Shown here: positions 7,652 to 15,563 of the stretch, in pieces
Layout of the letters: every line of letters begins with the position of its first letter
Position numbering within the stretch: the first letter of the stretch is position 1
NCBI RefSeq assembly: GCF_025699295.1
Contig: NZ_JAILWB010000004.1
Span: 186,001 to 250,000, forward strand
Direction of reading: 5' to 3'
DNA: 64,000 nt
Source: Hydrogenophaga sp.
GTDB taxonomy: Bacteria > Pseudomonadota > Gammaproteobacteria > Burkholderiales > Burkholderiaceae_C
Program-made: the position numbers and the translations under genes
Notes under the pieces: model-generated
What the model was told of the DNA's origin: nothing
The model's input: the letters and a program-made list of their open reading frames with translations, nothing else
The model's database searches: none

Positions 7652-10030
7652 TTACTTCACGGCCTGGATGGCAGCCCAGACGCGGTTCGGGCTGGCCGGC
7701 ATGTCCAGCTCCTTCACCCCCAGCGGTGCCAGCGCGTCCAGCACGGCATTGATCACCGCCGGTGGCGAGCCGATGGCGCCGGCCTCGCCGCAGCCCTTGG
7801 TGCCCAGCGGGTTGGTGGTGCACGGCGTGACCACATGGCCGAGGCGGAAGTCGGGCACGTCGTCGGCGCGCGGCATGGCGTAGTCCATGAACGAACCGGT
7901 GACGAGCTGGCCGGTCTCGCGGTCGTACACGCAGTGCTCCAGCAGCGCCTGGCCAATGCCCTGCACCAGGCCGCCATGCACCTGGCCCTCGACGATCATG
8001 GGGTTGATGATGGTGCCGAAGTCGTCCACCGCGGTGAAGCGGTCGATGCGCACCACGCCGGTCTCGGGGTTCACCTCGACCTCGCAGATGTGCGTGCCGG
8101 CGGGGAAGGTGAAGTTGGTCGGGTCGTAGAACGCGGTCTCGTTCAGGCCCGGCTCCAGCTTGTCCAGCGGGTAGTTGTGCGGCACGTAGGCGGTGAGCGC
8201 AACCTGGCCGAAGGTGACCTTCTTGTCGGTGCCTTTCACGGTGAACTCGCCGTTGGCGAAGTCCACGTCGGCGTCGCCGGTCTCCATGAGGTGGGCCGCG
8301 ATCTTCTTGGCCTTGGCCTCGATCTTGTCGAGCGCGCGCATGATGGCCGCGCCGCCCACCGAGATGGAGCGCGAGCCGTAGGTGCCCATGCCGAAGGGCA
8401 CGCGGCCGGTGTCGCCGTGCACGATGTCCACCTGGGACGGGTCCAGCCCCAGGCGCGACGCCACCACCTGCGCGAAGGTGGTCTCATGGCCCTGGCCGTG
8501 GCTGTGCGAGCCGGTGAACACGGTGACGCTGCCGGTGGGGTGCACCCGCACTTCGCCGCACTCGAACAGGCCGGCGCGCGCACCGAGCGCACCTGCGATG
8601 TTGCTCGGCGCCAGGCCGCAGGCTTCGATGTAGCTGCTGTAGCCCACGCCGCGCAGCAGGCCCTTGGCCTTGGAGTCGGCCTTGCGTTTCTCGAAGGTCG
8701 ACATCTCGGCCAGCTCGTTGGCCTGGGCCATGCAGGCCGGGAAATCACCGGTGTCGTACTGCAACGCCACGGGCGTCTGGTAGGGGAAGTCGGTGATGAA
8801 GTTGCGGCGGCGGATCTCGTCCTGCGACAGGCCGGTTTCCCAGGCCGCGCGGCTCACGATGCGTTCGAGCAGGTAGGTGGCCTCGGGCCGGCCCGCACCC
8901 CGGTAGGCATCGACCGGCGCGGTGTTGGTGAACCAGGCGTCCACCTCCACGTAGATCTGCGGCGTCTTGTACTGGCCCGCGAGCAGCGTGGCGTACAGGA
9001 TGGTCGGCACCGCGGTCGAGAAGGTGGAGAGGTAGGCGCCCAGGTTGGCGTCGGTGTGCACGCGGAAGGCGAGGAACTTGCCGTCCTTGTCGAGCGCGAG
9101 CTCGGCGTGGGTCACGTGGTCGCGGCCGTGCGCGTCGCACAGGAAGGCCTCGGAGCGGTCGCAGTTCCACTTGATCGCGCAGTTGAGCTTCTTCGAGGCC
9201 CAGGTCAGGCAGACGTCCTCGGCGTAGAGGTAGATCTTGGCGCCGAAGCCGCCGCCCACGTCGGGCGCGATCACGCGCACCTTGTGCTCGGGCAGGCCCA
9301 TCACGAAGGCGGTCATCAACAGGCGCTCGACGTGCGGGTTCTGGTTCGCCACGTAGAGCGTGTAGTCGTCACCGGCGCGGTTGTAGCTGGCGATGGCCGC
9401 GCGCGGCTCCATCGGGTTGGGCGCCAGGCGGTTGTTGACCAGGTCGATCTTCGTCACATGGGCCGCGCCGTTGAAGGCTGCGTCCACCGCGCCCTTGTCG
9501 CCGATGGCCCACTTGTAGCAGTGGTTGTCGGGGGCGGCCTCGTGCAGCGTGGGGGCGCCCTTCTTCATGCTGTCGCGCACGTCCACCACGGCGGCGAGCG
9601 GCTCGTAGTCCACGTCCACCAGCTCGGCGGCGTTCTTCGCATTCTCCAGCGTGTCGGCCACCACCATGGCGACGTGGTCGCCCACGTAGCGCACCTTGCC
9701 GAAGGCCAGGATGGGGTGCGGCGGCTCCTTCATGGGCTGGCCGGCGGTGTCGGTGATCAGCCAGCCGCAGGGCAGGCCACCGATCTTGTCGGCGGCGACG
9801 TCGTTGCCGTCGAAGATGCCGATCACGCCCGGCGCCTTGAGTGCTGCGGCCTTGTCGATCTTGCGGATGTTGGCGTGGGCGTGTGGCGAGCGCACGAAGA
9901 TCGCGTGGTGCATGTTGGGCAGCACGATGTCGTCGGTGTACTGGCCTGCGCCGGTGAGAAAGCGGTAGTCTTCCTTGCGCAGCAGCGATTCGCCGATGTG
10001 CGGGAGCTTGGAGAAGTCGGATGCACCCAT
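7652..10030 (-). CDS. coxL: CoxL-like molybdopterin-binding large subunit (form II)
   Basis: A 792-residue catalytic subunit of the xanthine oxidase/CO dehydrogenase family. Motifs visible are an N-terminal GAGQYTDD, PDVGGGFGAK, SHSHGQGHETTFAQ, TYGSRSISVGG and the C-terminal KGCGEAGAIGSPPA carrying the catalytic Glu. The active-site loop reads AYRGAGR, the 'form II' signature, not the AYxCSFR loop whose Cys holds copper in proven CO dehydrogenases. CO may therefore not be the substrate, or not the main one; an aldehyde, N-heterocycle or other hydroxylation is possible. Gene order S-L-M also matches form II clusters. The start is preceded by AGGAG. Confidence 0.92.
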   Translation of the reverse strand: MGASDFSKLPHIGESLLRKEDYRFLTGAGQYTDDIVLPNMHHAIFVRSPHAHANIRKIDKAAALKAPGVIGIFDGNDVAADKIGGLPCGWLITDTAGQPMKEPPHPILAFGKVRYVGDHVAMVVADTLENAKNAAELVDVDYEPLAAVVDVRDSMKKGAPTLHEAAPDNHCYKWAIGDKGAVDAAFNGAAHVTKIDLVNNRLAPNPMEPRAAIASYNRAGDDYTLYVANQNPHVERLLMTAFVMGLPEHKVRVIAPDVGGGFGAKIYLYAEDVCLTWASKKLNCAIKWNCDRSEAFLCDAHGRDHVTHAELALDKDGKFLAFRVHTDANLGAYLSTFSTAVPTILYATLLAGQYKTPQIYVEVDAWFTNTAPVDAYRGAGRPEATYLLERIVSRAAWETGLSQDEIRRRNFITDFPYQTPVALQYDTGDFPACMAQANELAEMSTFEKRKADSKAKGLLRGVGYSSYIEACGLAPSNIAGALGARAGLFECGEVRVHPTGSVTVFTGSHSHGQGHETTFAQVVASRLGLDPSQVDIVHGDTGRVPFGMGTYGSRSISVGGAAIMRALDKIEAKAKKIAAHLMETGDADVDFANGEFTVKGTDKKVTFGQVALTAYVPHNYPLDKLEPGLNETAFYDPTNFTFPAGTHICEVEVNPETGVVRIDRFTAVDDFGTIINPMIVEGQVHGGLVQGIGQALLEHCVYDRETGQLVTGSFMDYAMPRADDVPDFRLGHVVTPCTTNPLGTKGCGEAGAIGSPPAVINAVLDALAPLGVKELDMPASPNRVWAAIQAVK

Positions 10031-10041
10031 GGTCTTGCTCC

Positions 10042-10509
10042 TCAGGCCTTCATGCCGGCAGCACCTTGCTGCACGGCCTTGACGATGTTCTGGTAACCCG
10101 TGCAGCGGCACAGGTTGCCTTCGAGCTGTTCGCGGATTTCGGTGGCACTGGCGCCCGGGTGGTGCTTGCACAGGCTGACCGCGCTCATCACCATGCCGGG
10201 GGTGCAGAAGCCGCACTGCAGGCCATGGCAGTCCTTGAACGCGGCCTGCATGGGGTGCATGGTGCCGTCGGCGCTGGCCATGCCTTCGATGGTGGTGACC
10301 TCACTGCCCGCCACCTGGGCCAGCAAGATGTTGCACGACTTGACCGCGCGGCCATCGACCAGCACCGTGCAGGCGCCGCACTGGGCGGTGTCGCAACCCA
10401 CGTGGGTGCCGGTGAGTTTGAGGTGTTCGCGAATCGTCTGGACCAGCAGCGTGTGGGGCGCTGCGTCGACGGTCACGGCCTTGCCGTTGACCCTGATCTG
10501 AACCTGCAT
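10042..10509 (-). CDS. coxS: CoxS-like 2Fe-2S small subunit
   Basis: A 155-residue ferredoxin-type subunit with two 2Fe-2S clusters. The plant-type cluster ligands are in GCDTAQCGACTVLVDG (about residues 39-54) and the second cluster is in CGFCTPGMVM plus CRCTGYQNI. It passes electrons from the molybdenum centre of CoxL to the FAD of CoxM. This is the first gene of the operon, so its leader (10510-10650) is the likely control region. A perfect hairpin abuts its AGGAG ribosome-binding site. Confidence 0.95.
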   Translation of the reverse strand: MQVQIRVNGKAVTVDAAPHTLLVQTIREHLKLTGTHVGCDTAQCGACTVLVDGRAVKSCNILLAQVAGSEVTTIEGMASADGTMHPMQAAFKDCHGLQCGFCTPGMVMSAVSLCKHHPGASATEIREQLEGNLCRCTGYQNIVKAVQQGAAGMKA

Positions 10510-10518
10510 GCTTGTCTC

Positions 10519-10542
10519 CTTGTTGTGTTGGGGCACAACAAG
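10519..10542 (-). promoter_or_regulatory. Perfect 9-bp-stem inverted repeat abutting the coxS ribosome-binding site
   Basis: Arms CTTGTTGTG (10519-10527) and its exact complement (10534-10542) are separated by 6 bp. On the coxS mRNA the 3' arm runs directly into the AGGAG Shine-Dalgarno (10516-10520), sharing two bases with it. The hairpin could gate translation of the operon, or the DNA palindrome could be a repressor site. Nothing in the sequence decides between these. Confidence 0.5.
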
Positions 10543-10571
10543 TTGAGCACGGGCGCCAGACGGTGATTTGC

Positions 10572-10581
10572 GGGTTAACCC
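10572..10581. promoter_or_regulatory. GGGTTAACCC palindrome in the coxS leader
   Basis: A perfect 10-bp palindrome 63-72 bp upstream of the coxS ATG. It is identical to the core of the palindrome in front of the AcoR-like regulator gene (2002-2015). It is a candidate shared operator. Confidence 0.45.
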
Positions 10582-10608
10582 TGAAATCGCGCGCAGGCCG
10601 CCAATCAT

Positions 10609-10621
10609 TCTCAAATTGAGA
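10609..10621. promoter_or_regulatory. TCTCAAATTGAGA palindrome upstream of coxS
   Basis: Six-base arms around a single central base, about 100-112 bp upstream of the coxS ATG. On the coxS strand the half TTGAGA could also serve as a -35 element, but no good -10 follows at 17 bp. It is a candidate activator or repressor site. Confidence 0.35.
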
Positions 10622-10652
10622 CGTGGCCGGAGGGCAGCGCCCCGGCGGGTGC

Positions 10653-11150
10653 TCAGAGCTGGTTTGTTGCCCGGACGGTTTCGGGGCGGTAGCGAAGGCG
10701 GACCACGGCGTCGTCAAGCACTTCCAGGTGCACGCTGGTCCGTCGGAAAGACCACTTGCGATCGATGTGGGTGGTCGAGCGGTCCTGCCGGCTCTTGGTG
10801 CTGATCTCGAGGCCGTAGCGCGCCTTCAGCGAAGCTGTCAGCCGCTGGGCGATGGCCTGTGCTTCCCGTGGCGAGGCGGCCTGGGTCTGCAGCACGGTGC
10901 TCTGGAGCCTGTCCTGTTCGAAGCCGAAGGCCACGGCGAAGTCGGCGCCCACCAGTTCGTAGGCCGGTATCCGCAACAGCACACGGCCATCTTCGGTGGC
11001 TGGCGCGTCCGCGACTGCGGGCACGGCTTCCGGAATCAGGGCGCTCACCTCCGCTGGCGTGGCCCCCGCGGGCACGCCGCGCCACAGCGCTTGCGCCGAA
11101 GCGCCCGCGCTGGAGAGCAGCAGGGCGGTGCAGACCAGGATGTTCTTCAT
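10653..11150 (-). CDS. Uncharacterised secreted protein
   Basis: A 165-residue protein with a clear Sec signal peptide (MKNILVCTALLLSSAGASA, cleavage probably after ASA), so it is periplasmic or extracellular. The mature part (about 145 residues) has no Cys and no recognisable enzyme motif. It alternates acidic and basic stretches and ends in a basic segment (RLRYRPETVRATNQL). I do not recognise the family. It lies between the cox operon leader and a DUF1579-like gene, same strand, with 129 bp upstream. Confidence 0.65.
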   Translation of the reverse strand: MKNILVCTALLLSSAGASAQALWRGVPAGATPAEVSALIPEAVPAVADAPATEDGRVLLRIPAYELVGADFAVAFGFEQDRLQSTVLQTQAASPREAQAIAQRLTASLKARYGLEISTKSRQDRSTTHIDRKWSFRRTSVHLEVLDDAVVRLRYRPETVRATNQL

Positions 11151-11279
11151 GTGGGGTGTTGGACGCAGACCGGGCCGTGGAGTTCGTGGGCGGACGCGCC
11201 CGATGCGCGGGCGCGGCCTTGACCCTGCCGGGGAGGATACCGGAGAGATCGTCCTGCGGTCCGGCGGTGGCGGCCGGAG

Positions 11280-11759
11280 TCATGCTGCGCTGCGGTGAAA
11301 GCGCATCGTCCAGTTCACCTCCCAGGAGGCTCCGCCGTCAGCGGAAAACGCCTGTTCCCAGTGTGGCGACGGTGTGTGCGTGTCGGTCCAGAGAAAACGC
11401 ACCCGGATGGCGCGGCCACCGAGCACGTCGTGGGCGAAGAAGCGGCCCACGCCATGTTCGAACGCGCCGACCACCGGCACGTCCAGCCGGTGCGGCTGCC
11501 GGGCGTCGAGCCACCAGATGGACCAGCGGCCGGTGGCGGCATCGTGTGTGCGCAGGGTGGCGGCCCGGTAGTGGCCACCGGGCAGATGCAGCAGGTTGTC
11601 GTCCACGTTGCCGCCGCCCCCCAGGATGGCTTGCGCGCTGCAGCTGCCGCCGAAGGTGTCCCAGTCGGTGCAGCCGCACAGGCGTTCGCGCAGGCGGCGG
11701 TGCTCGACCTGCCAGTGGCCGAGGAGGAAGTCGAAGTCGTGTGTGCTGGTGGTGGGCAT
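11280..11759 (-). CDS. DUF1579-like protein
   Basis: A 159-residue cytoplasmic protein. The opening motif DFDFLLGHWQVEHRRL, the aromatic residues (WSIWWLDAR) and the terminal WEVNWTMRFHR resemble DUF1579-type beta-barrel proteins of unknown function, which may bind small hydrophobic ligands. It follows the NIPSNAP gene by 26 bp on the same strand and is probably co-transcribed with it. Confidence 0.65.
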   Translation of the reverse strand: MPTTSTHDFDFLLGHWQVEHRRLRERLCGCTDWDTFGGSCSAQAILGGGGNVDDNLLHLPGGHYRAATLRTHDAATGRWSIWWLDARQPHRLDVPVVGAFEHGVGRFFAHDVLGGRAIRVRFLWTDTHTPSPHWEQAFSADGGASWEVNWTMRFHRSAA

Positions 11760-11785
11760 GGCGGGTTCCTGGGTGACGATGGATG

Positions 11786-12517
11786 TCAGCCATGCAGCGC
11801 GGAGCGCGCGGTGGGCACGAGGCGGTGGCTCTCGGCGGGGCCGGCGAGCCAGGGGGCGAGCGCGGGCTGCGCGTCGCGTGCCCAGGTGCCGCCGCGGCCG
11901 AAGGCGTCGAAAGCGGCGAGGTCGTCGAACAGGGCCAGCCCCACCAGCACGGGCTCGCCCTCGCGCACCGGCAGGCGCGGGAAGTTGTTGGGCGTGGATG
12001 CAGTGACATACCAGGCGATGCGCCGCGCGCCACCCTGTCGCAGCACGGGCGAGAGCACCTCGCGGCAGAGCGCCAGCAAGTCGCCGCCCGCAGGTGCCCG
12101 CAGCGGGAACACGCTGGCGTCGAGCAGGCCGGGCGGGGTGCTGGCAGCGCCGGGCGCGGCGCGCCCGGATACCGGCCCGTCGATGCCCGCGCCGGGCCAG
12201 GCCGGGCGCAGCAGGAACACGTTGTCCGAATCGACCATGGTGGCGTTGGCCGCGTCGCGGTGGGCCTGCCAGACCGGGCCGCCGTAGAAGGCCTCCAGGC
12301 CCGCGCGGCGCTGGTCCCTGTCGGCAAAACCGCGCAGCCAGACAAAGTTCTTGTCGTCGTCGAGGTCACGGAACTGGCCGATCACGCGCATGCCGACGGC
12401 TTCCTGGGTTTCGATGAATTCGCGGTCGAACAGCTCGATGAGTGTGTCGCGCTGGCCCGGGTGCAGGGTGTAGCGGCGCAGTTCAACGAGGGCCGATTCG
12501 GATGGAGCAGAGGTCAT
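11786..12517 (-). CDS. NIPSNAP-family protein
   Basis: A 243-residue protein starting MTSAPSESALVELRRYTLHPGQR. The N-terminal 100 residues match the NIPSNAP ferredoxin-like fold (RRYTLHPGQRDTLIELF and GFADRDQRRAGLEAFYGGPVW). The second half looks like a related second copy (ARRIAWYVTASTPNNFPRLPVREGEP). Molecular function is unknown. It is divergent from a WYL regulator, with a 23-bp palindrome in the 77-bp intergenic region, so it and the DUF1579-like gene are probably that regulator's targets. Confidence 0.8.
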   Translation of the reverse strand: MTSAPSESALVELRRYTLHPGQRDTLIELFDREFIETQEAVGMRVIGQFRDLDDDKNFVWLRGFADRDQRRAGLEAFYGGPVWQAHRDAANATMVDSDNVFLLRPAWPGAGIDGPVSGRAAPGAASTPPGLLDASVFPLRAPAGGDLLALCREVLSPVLRQGGARRIAWYVTASTPNNFPRLPVREGEPVLVGLALFDDLAAFDAFGRGGTWARDAQPALAPWLAGPAESHRLVPTARSALHG

Positions 12518-12559
12518 GGCGGGTTCCTTGAAAAGTGATGGACCGATGATCCGCTCCGT

Positions 12560-12582
12560 AACATGACATGGTGTGTCATGTT
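12560..12582. promoter_or_regulatory. Perfect 9-bp-arm palindrome, probable WYL-regulator operator
   Basis: AACATGACA (12560-12568), a 5-bp spacer, then TGTCATGTT (12574-12582). It lies in the 77-bp divergent region, 12 bp before the WYL regulator ATG and 43 bp before the NIPSNAP start. YafY/WYL regulators commonly control the adjacent divergent gene, so this is probably the site of autoregulation and target control. Confidence 0.6.
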
Positions 12583-12594
12583 TAAATCGGCGGC

Positions 12595-13554
12595 ATGAAA
12601 GCCAGCCGCCTGCTCTCGATCCTGATGCTGCTGCAGGCGCGCGGGCGGATGACGGCGCCGGCACTGGCGCAGGCCATGGAGGTGTCGGTGCGCACCGTGC
12701 TGCGCGACATTGACCAGCTCTCGGCCGCCGGCGTGCCGCTGTGGGGCGCGCGTGGCCGGCAGGGGGGCTTTCAGCTGCACGAAGGCTGGAGCACGCAGCT
12801 CACCGGCATGACCGAGCCCGAGGCCAGCGCGCTGCTGCTCGCCGGCTTGCCGGGGCCGGCCACCGAACTCGGCCTGGGCGCGGCCGCCGCCTCGGCGCGC
12901 CTGAAGATGGTCGCCAGCCTGCCCAGTGGCTGGCGCGAGCAGGCCGACCGCGTGGGCGAGCGCCTGCACATCGACCCGGTGGACTGGTACCGCGCGCAGG
13001 ACGCGCCGAGGTTCCTGCGCGAGGTGGCTGACGCGGTCTGGCGCGCGCGCCGCATCGAGGTGCACTACGAAAGCTGGCGCGGGCAGGCGCGGCGTGTGCT
13101 GGAGCCGCTGGGGCTGGTGCTCAAGGCGGGTGCGTGGTACCTCGTTGCACGCCCGGCCGATGCCGCTTCAGGCCAGGCCGACCGCGTTCGTACCTACCGG
13201 CTGGCCAGCCTGCTCGAACTGAAGGCGGGCGCGGCATTCCGGCGCCCACGGTCGTTCGATCTCGCGCGCACCTGGCAGGCATCGGCCGCGCGCTTCGAAT
13301 CGGAGCTGCGCGCGGTGCAGGTGCGCGCCCGGGTCTCGCCACGCTGTCTGAAATGGCTGGCGAATGCGCGCATCCCCTTCACCGACCTCGAAGGCGACGA
13401 GGTGACGATCCGTGTGGAGTCGATCGAGCAGGGCGCGCGGCAGCTTCTGGGCTTTGGCGACGAGATCGAGGTGCTGGCGCCCCCCGCGTTGCGTGAGCGC
13501 ATGGCGCAACAGGCCGCAGCGGTTCTGGCGAGGTACCCCGCGGCGGGGTCATGA
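12595..13554 (+). CDS. YafY/DeoR-type HTH regulator with WYL domain
   Basis: A 319-residue protein. The N-terminal HTH_11 winged helix (LLSILMLLQARGRMTAPALA, then VSVRTVLRDIDQLSAAGVPL) is followed at about residues 140-225 by a WYL domain (RIEVHYESW, LGLVLKAGAWYLVA, RTYRLASL) and a C-terminal WCX-like segment. WYL domains bind nucleic-acid or nucleotide-like ligands in several systems; most members are uncharacterised. The gene is divergent from the NIPSNAP gene, and its 3' end overlaps the convergent GFA gene by 6 bp. Confidence 0.88.
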   Translation: MKASRLLSILMLLQARGRMTAPALAQAMEVSVRTVLRDIDQLSAAGVPLWGARGRQGGFQLHEGWSTQLTGMTEPEASALLLAGLPGPATELGLGAAAASARLKMVASLPSGWREQADRVGERLHIDPVDWYRAQDAPRFLREVADAVWRARRIEVHYESWRGQARRVLEPLGLVLKAGAWYLVARPADAASGQADRVRTYRLASLLELKAGAAFRRPRSFDLARTWQASAARFESELRAVQVRARVSPRCLKWLANARIPFTDLEGDEVTIRVESIEQGARQLLGFGDEIEVLAPPALRERMAQQAAAVLARYPAAGS

Positions 13555-14055
13555 CGCCTTGCTGGCGGGTTTCCGGACTTTCGCGCCGTGCTCCCGGTGC
13601 CACTGTGCGAGGGAAAAATCCGGATAGGCGTCAAACTGTTCGTCGCCCTTGCGGCCTTCCACGTGGACCCAGGGCGCTTTCGAGCCCAGCATGATGTGCA
13701 CGTTGCCGGGCGGGTTGGGCAGGGGTGTGTCGATCGCGCTGGCATGGGGGTGCACCAGCTCGGGCCAGCGCGGGTCCCACAGCCAGAGCGCGCTGCCGCA
13801 CTTGCCGCAGAAGTGCCGCTGGCCGCTGCTGTGCCGCACCTGGTCGCCTTCGTCGATCATCGCCTGGTAGATCCGCAAATGGCGCTTGCCTTTCACTTTC
13901 AGCGTGCGGTGGTCGGCGCCCAGGTTGATGGCGTAGCCACCGCCGCCCGCCGTCTTGCGGCAGATCGAGCAGTAGCAGCGCATGAAGGGCACGGGCTCCG
14001 TCGATTCGACCGAGAACCTGACGCTGCCGCAGTGGCAGGAACCTTCCAGTTGCAT
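13549..14055 (-). CDS. GFA-family (Mss4-like) zinc protein
   Basis: A 168-residue protein with the complete zinc ligand set of the glutathione-dependent formaldehyde-activating enzyme family: CHCG (about residues 7-10), CYCSIC (about 27-32) and CGKCGS (about 81-86). Members bind two zinc ions. A few act on S-hydroxymethylglutathione, though enzymatic activity is disputed for most. It is convergent with the WYL gene and lies 15 bp after crcB on the same strand. Confidence 0.88.
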   Translation of the reverse strand: MQLEGSCHCGSVRFSVESTEPVPFMRCYCSICRKTAGGGGYAINLGADHRTLKVKGKRHLRIYQAMIDEGDQVRHSSGQRHFCGKCGSALWLWDPRWPELVHPHASAIDTPLPNPPGNVHIMLGSKAPWVHVEGRKGDEQFDAYPDFSLAQWHREHGAKVRKPASKAS

Positions 14056-14070
14056 GGGAACCTCCTCGGG

Positions 14071-14454
14071 TCAGGTGGGCGTGAACCAGATCGCTGCCGT
14101 GCGCATGCCCAGCCACGTCAGCAGCAGCGAGCCGAACAGGTGCAGGCTGGCCGTGCCGCTGGCCAGCAGCCAGCGGCCGTGCTGCAGCATGGAAACGATC
14201 TCCAGCGAGAAGCTGGAGAAGGTGGTGAGCGCGCCCAGCAGACCGGTGACGATGGCCAGGCGCCATGCCGGGTCGATCTGCGTCTGGCTCTGGAAGAACA
14301 CCACGGCCACGCCGATCGCGTAGGCGCCGATCCAGTTCGCCGCCAGCGTGCCCCAGGGCAGCAGGGCGCTGCCGTGGTTGAACCACAGGCTCAGGCGCCA
14401 GCGGGCCAGCGCGCCGAGCACGGCACCCAGGCTGATCGCGATGACGCTGTGCAT
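14071..14454 (-). CDS. crcB: Fluoride channel CrcB/Fluc
   Basis: A 127-residue membrane protein with four predicted helices and the Fluc motifs GALARWRLS, WGTLAANWIGAYAIG and GLLGALTTFSSFS (Na+/F- pathway residues). It works as a dual-topology dimer exporting fluoride. Only 25 bp separates it from rdgC, and I see no fluoride riboswitch there, so expression probably comes from the rdgC transcript. Confidence 0.93.
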   Translation of the reverse strand: MHSVIAISLGAVLGALARWRLSLWFNHGSALLPWGTLAANWIGAYAIGVAVVFFQSQTQIDPAWRLAIVTGLLGALTTFSSFSLEIVSMLQHGRWLLASGTASLHLFGSLLLTWLGMRTAAIWFTPT

Positions 14455-14479
14455 GCGCTGCCCTTGCCGTCAGGCCGCG

Positions 14480-15475
14480 TCAGAACGGCGGGCCGTCGTC
14501 GTCGCCGCCTTCGGCCAGCGCAGGTTCTGCCATGGGCATGGCTGCGGGCGCTGCGGTGTCGGGTGCCGCGGCGCCGAAGGCCATCTCGCCGCCCAGTGCC
14601 TCGACCAGCTCGGGCAGCAGCTTCTGCAGCTCGCCGGTGGACAGGGCCACGTCGGCGTCGAAGCCGTTCTCGCCCTCGTCGGGGCGGCCGTCGAACACGC
14701 CTTCGAGGAAACTGATCTTCTTGAGCTGCAGCGATTCGGTGAGCACGAAGCCGATGCGCCCTTCCCAGCTCAGGGCCAGGCGCGTGGGCAGCTTGCCCTC
14801 GGTGATGTGCTTGCGCACCTCGTCGGTGGCGAGGTTGTGGCGCGTGAACTTCACCACCGACTTTTCCTCGTCACCGGACTTGAGCTCGCATTCGCGCTCG
14901 ACCGCGAAGCCGCCGGGCCATTCGTCCGGCGTGGTGGCCGAGAGCCACTGGGTCATGGCGGTCTGCGGCGTCACGGCCGTCTGCAGCAGGGTGATGGCCA
15001 GGCCGTCGAAGGCGCGCACCAGCGCCGTCACCACCTCGTCGAGCTTGCCCTGGCTGCTCGCGTCGGTGACAAGCCAGCCGTTGTCCAGGTCGATCCAGAC
15101 CCAGACGTTCATCTGGCGCGCGAAGGCCTGCGGCAGCAGGGCCAGCAGCGCGTCTTCGCGCAGGGCTTTTGTTTCCTTCTTGCCGGGCTTGCGGCCGGTG
15201 GTGGCCTCGATGTGGTCGGCTTCTTCCTGGGCCTTCTTGCGCACCACCGAGCCCGGCACGCCCTTGGTTTCGATCTGCAGTTTGAGGATGCGCTGGCCGG
15301 CGACCGATTCCACCAGCGGGCCATGGGCCTCGCCGCGCGGTTCGACCCAGCCGACCGATTTGTCCTGCGTGGCGCCGCAGGGTTGGAACCGGGCCGCGTC
15401 CAGCGCGGCCTCCATCTCTTCCAGCGTCGCGGCCCAGCCGGGCGCGATGCGGTAGATCGTCACATTCTTGAACAC
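14480..15475 (-). CDS. rdgC: Recombination-associated protein RdgC
   Basis: A 331-residue protein matching RdgC over its whole length (start FKNVTIYRI, later GWVEPRG and KISFLEGVF). It forms a ring-shaped dimer that binds double-stranded DNA and modulates RecA. The C-terminal 40 residues are an Ala/Pro/acidic tail. The start codon is GTG at 15475, with GAAGG 6 nt upstream. A terminator-like hairpin with a T tract ends only a few bases before that ribosome-binding site. Confidence 0.93.
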   Translation of the reverse strand: MFKNVTIYRIAPGWAATLEEMEAALDAARFQPCGATQDKSVGWVEPRGEAHGPLVESVAGQRILKLQIETKGVPGSVVRKKAQEEADHIEATTGRKPGKKETKALREDALLALLPQAFARQMNVWVWIDLDNGWLVTDASSQGKLDEVVTALVRAFDGLAITLLQTAVTPQTAMTQWLSATTPDEWPGGFAVERECELKSGDEEKSVVKFTRHNLATDEVRKHITEGKLPTRLALSWEGRIGFVLTESLQLKKISFLEGVFDGRPDEGENGFDADVALSTGELQKLLPELVEALGGEMAFGAAAPDTAAPAAMPMAEPALAEGGDDDGPPF

Positions 15476-15487
15476 GGGATACCTTCA

Positions 15488-15519
15488 AAAAAACAAACCC
15501 TGCGCCAGGTGGGGCAGGG
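15488..15519 (-). terminator. Terminator-like hairpin between dctM1 and rdgC
   Basis: On the minus strand a 6-bp stem (CCCTGC/GCAGGG) with a 10-nt loop is followed by TTTG and a run of seven T. It would end the upstream TRAP operon. It also lies immediately before the rdgC ribosome-binding site, so rdgC must rely on read-through or on attenuation-like control. Confidence 0.55.
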
Positions 15520-15563
15520 CCTGTATCTTAGTTTGTCGCTCGGCGCGCCAGAGGCCAGGTGCT

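Noticed and set aside
7631..10096. 821-codon plus-strand frame opposite coxL
   Set aside because: It is the antisense of a strongly conserved molybdo-hydroxylase gene; the composition (Val/His/Gly/Arg-rich) is typical of shadow frames.
10510..10620. Sigma-54 promoter for coxS suggested by the AcoR-like regulator
   Set aside because: TGGCGC-like matches lack the GC doublet at -12, and the local regulator has no AAA+ domain to drive sigma-54.
14455..14479. Possible fluoride riboswitch before crcB
   Set aside because: Only 25 bp separate rdgC and crcB, too short for the aptamer.
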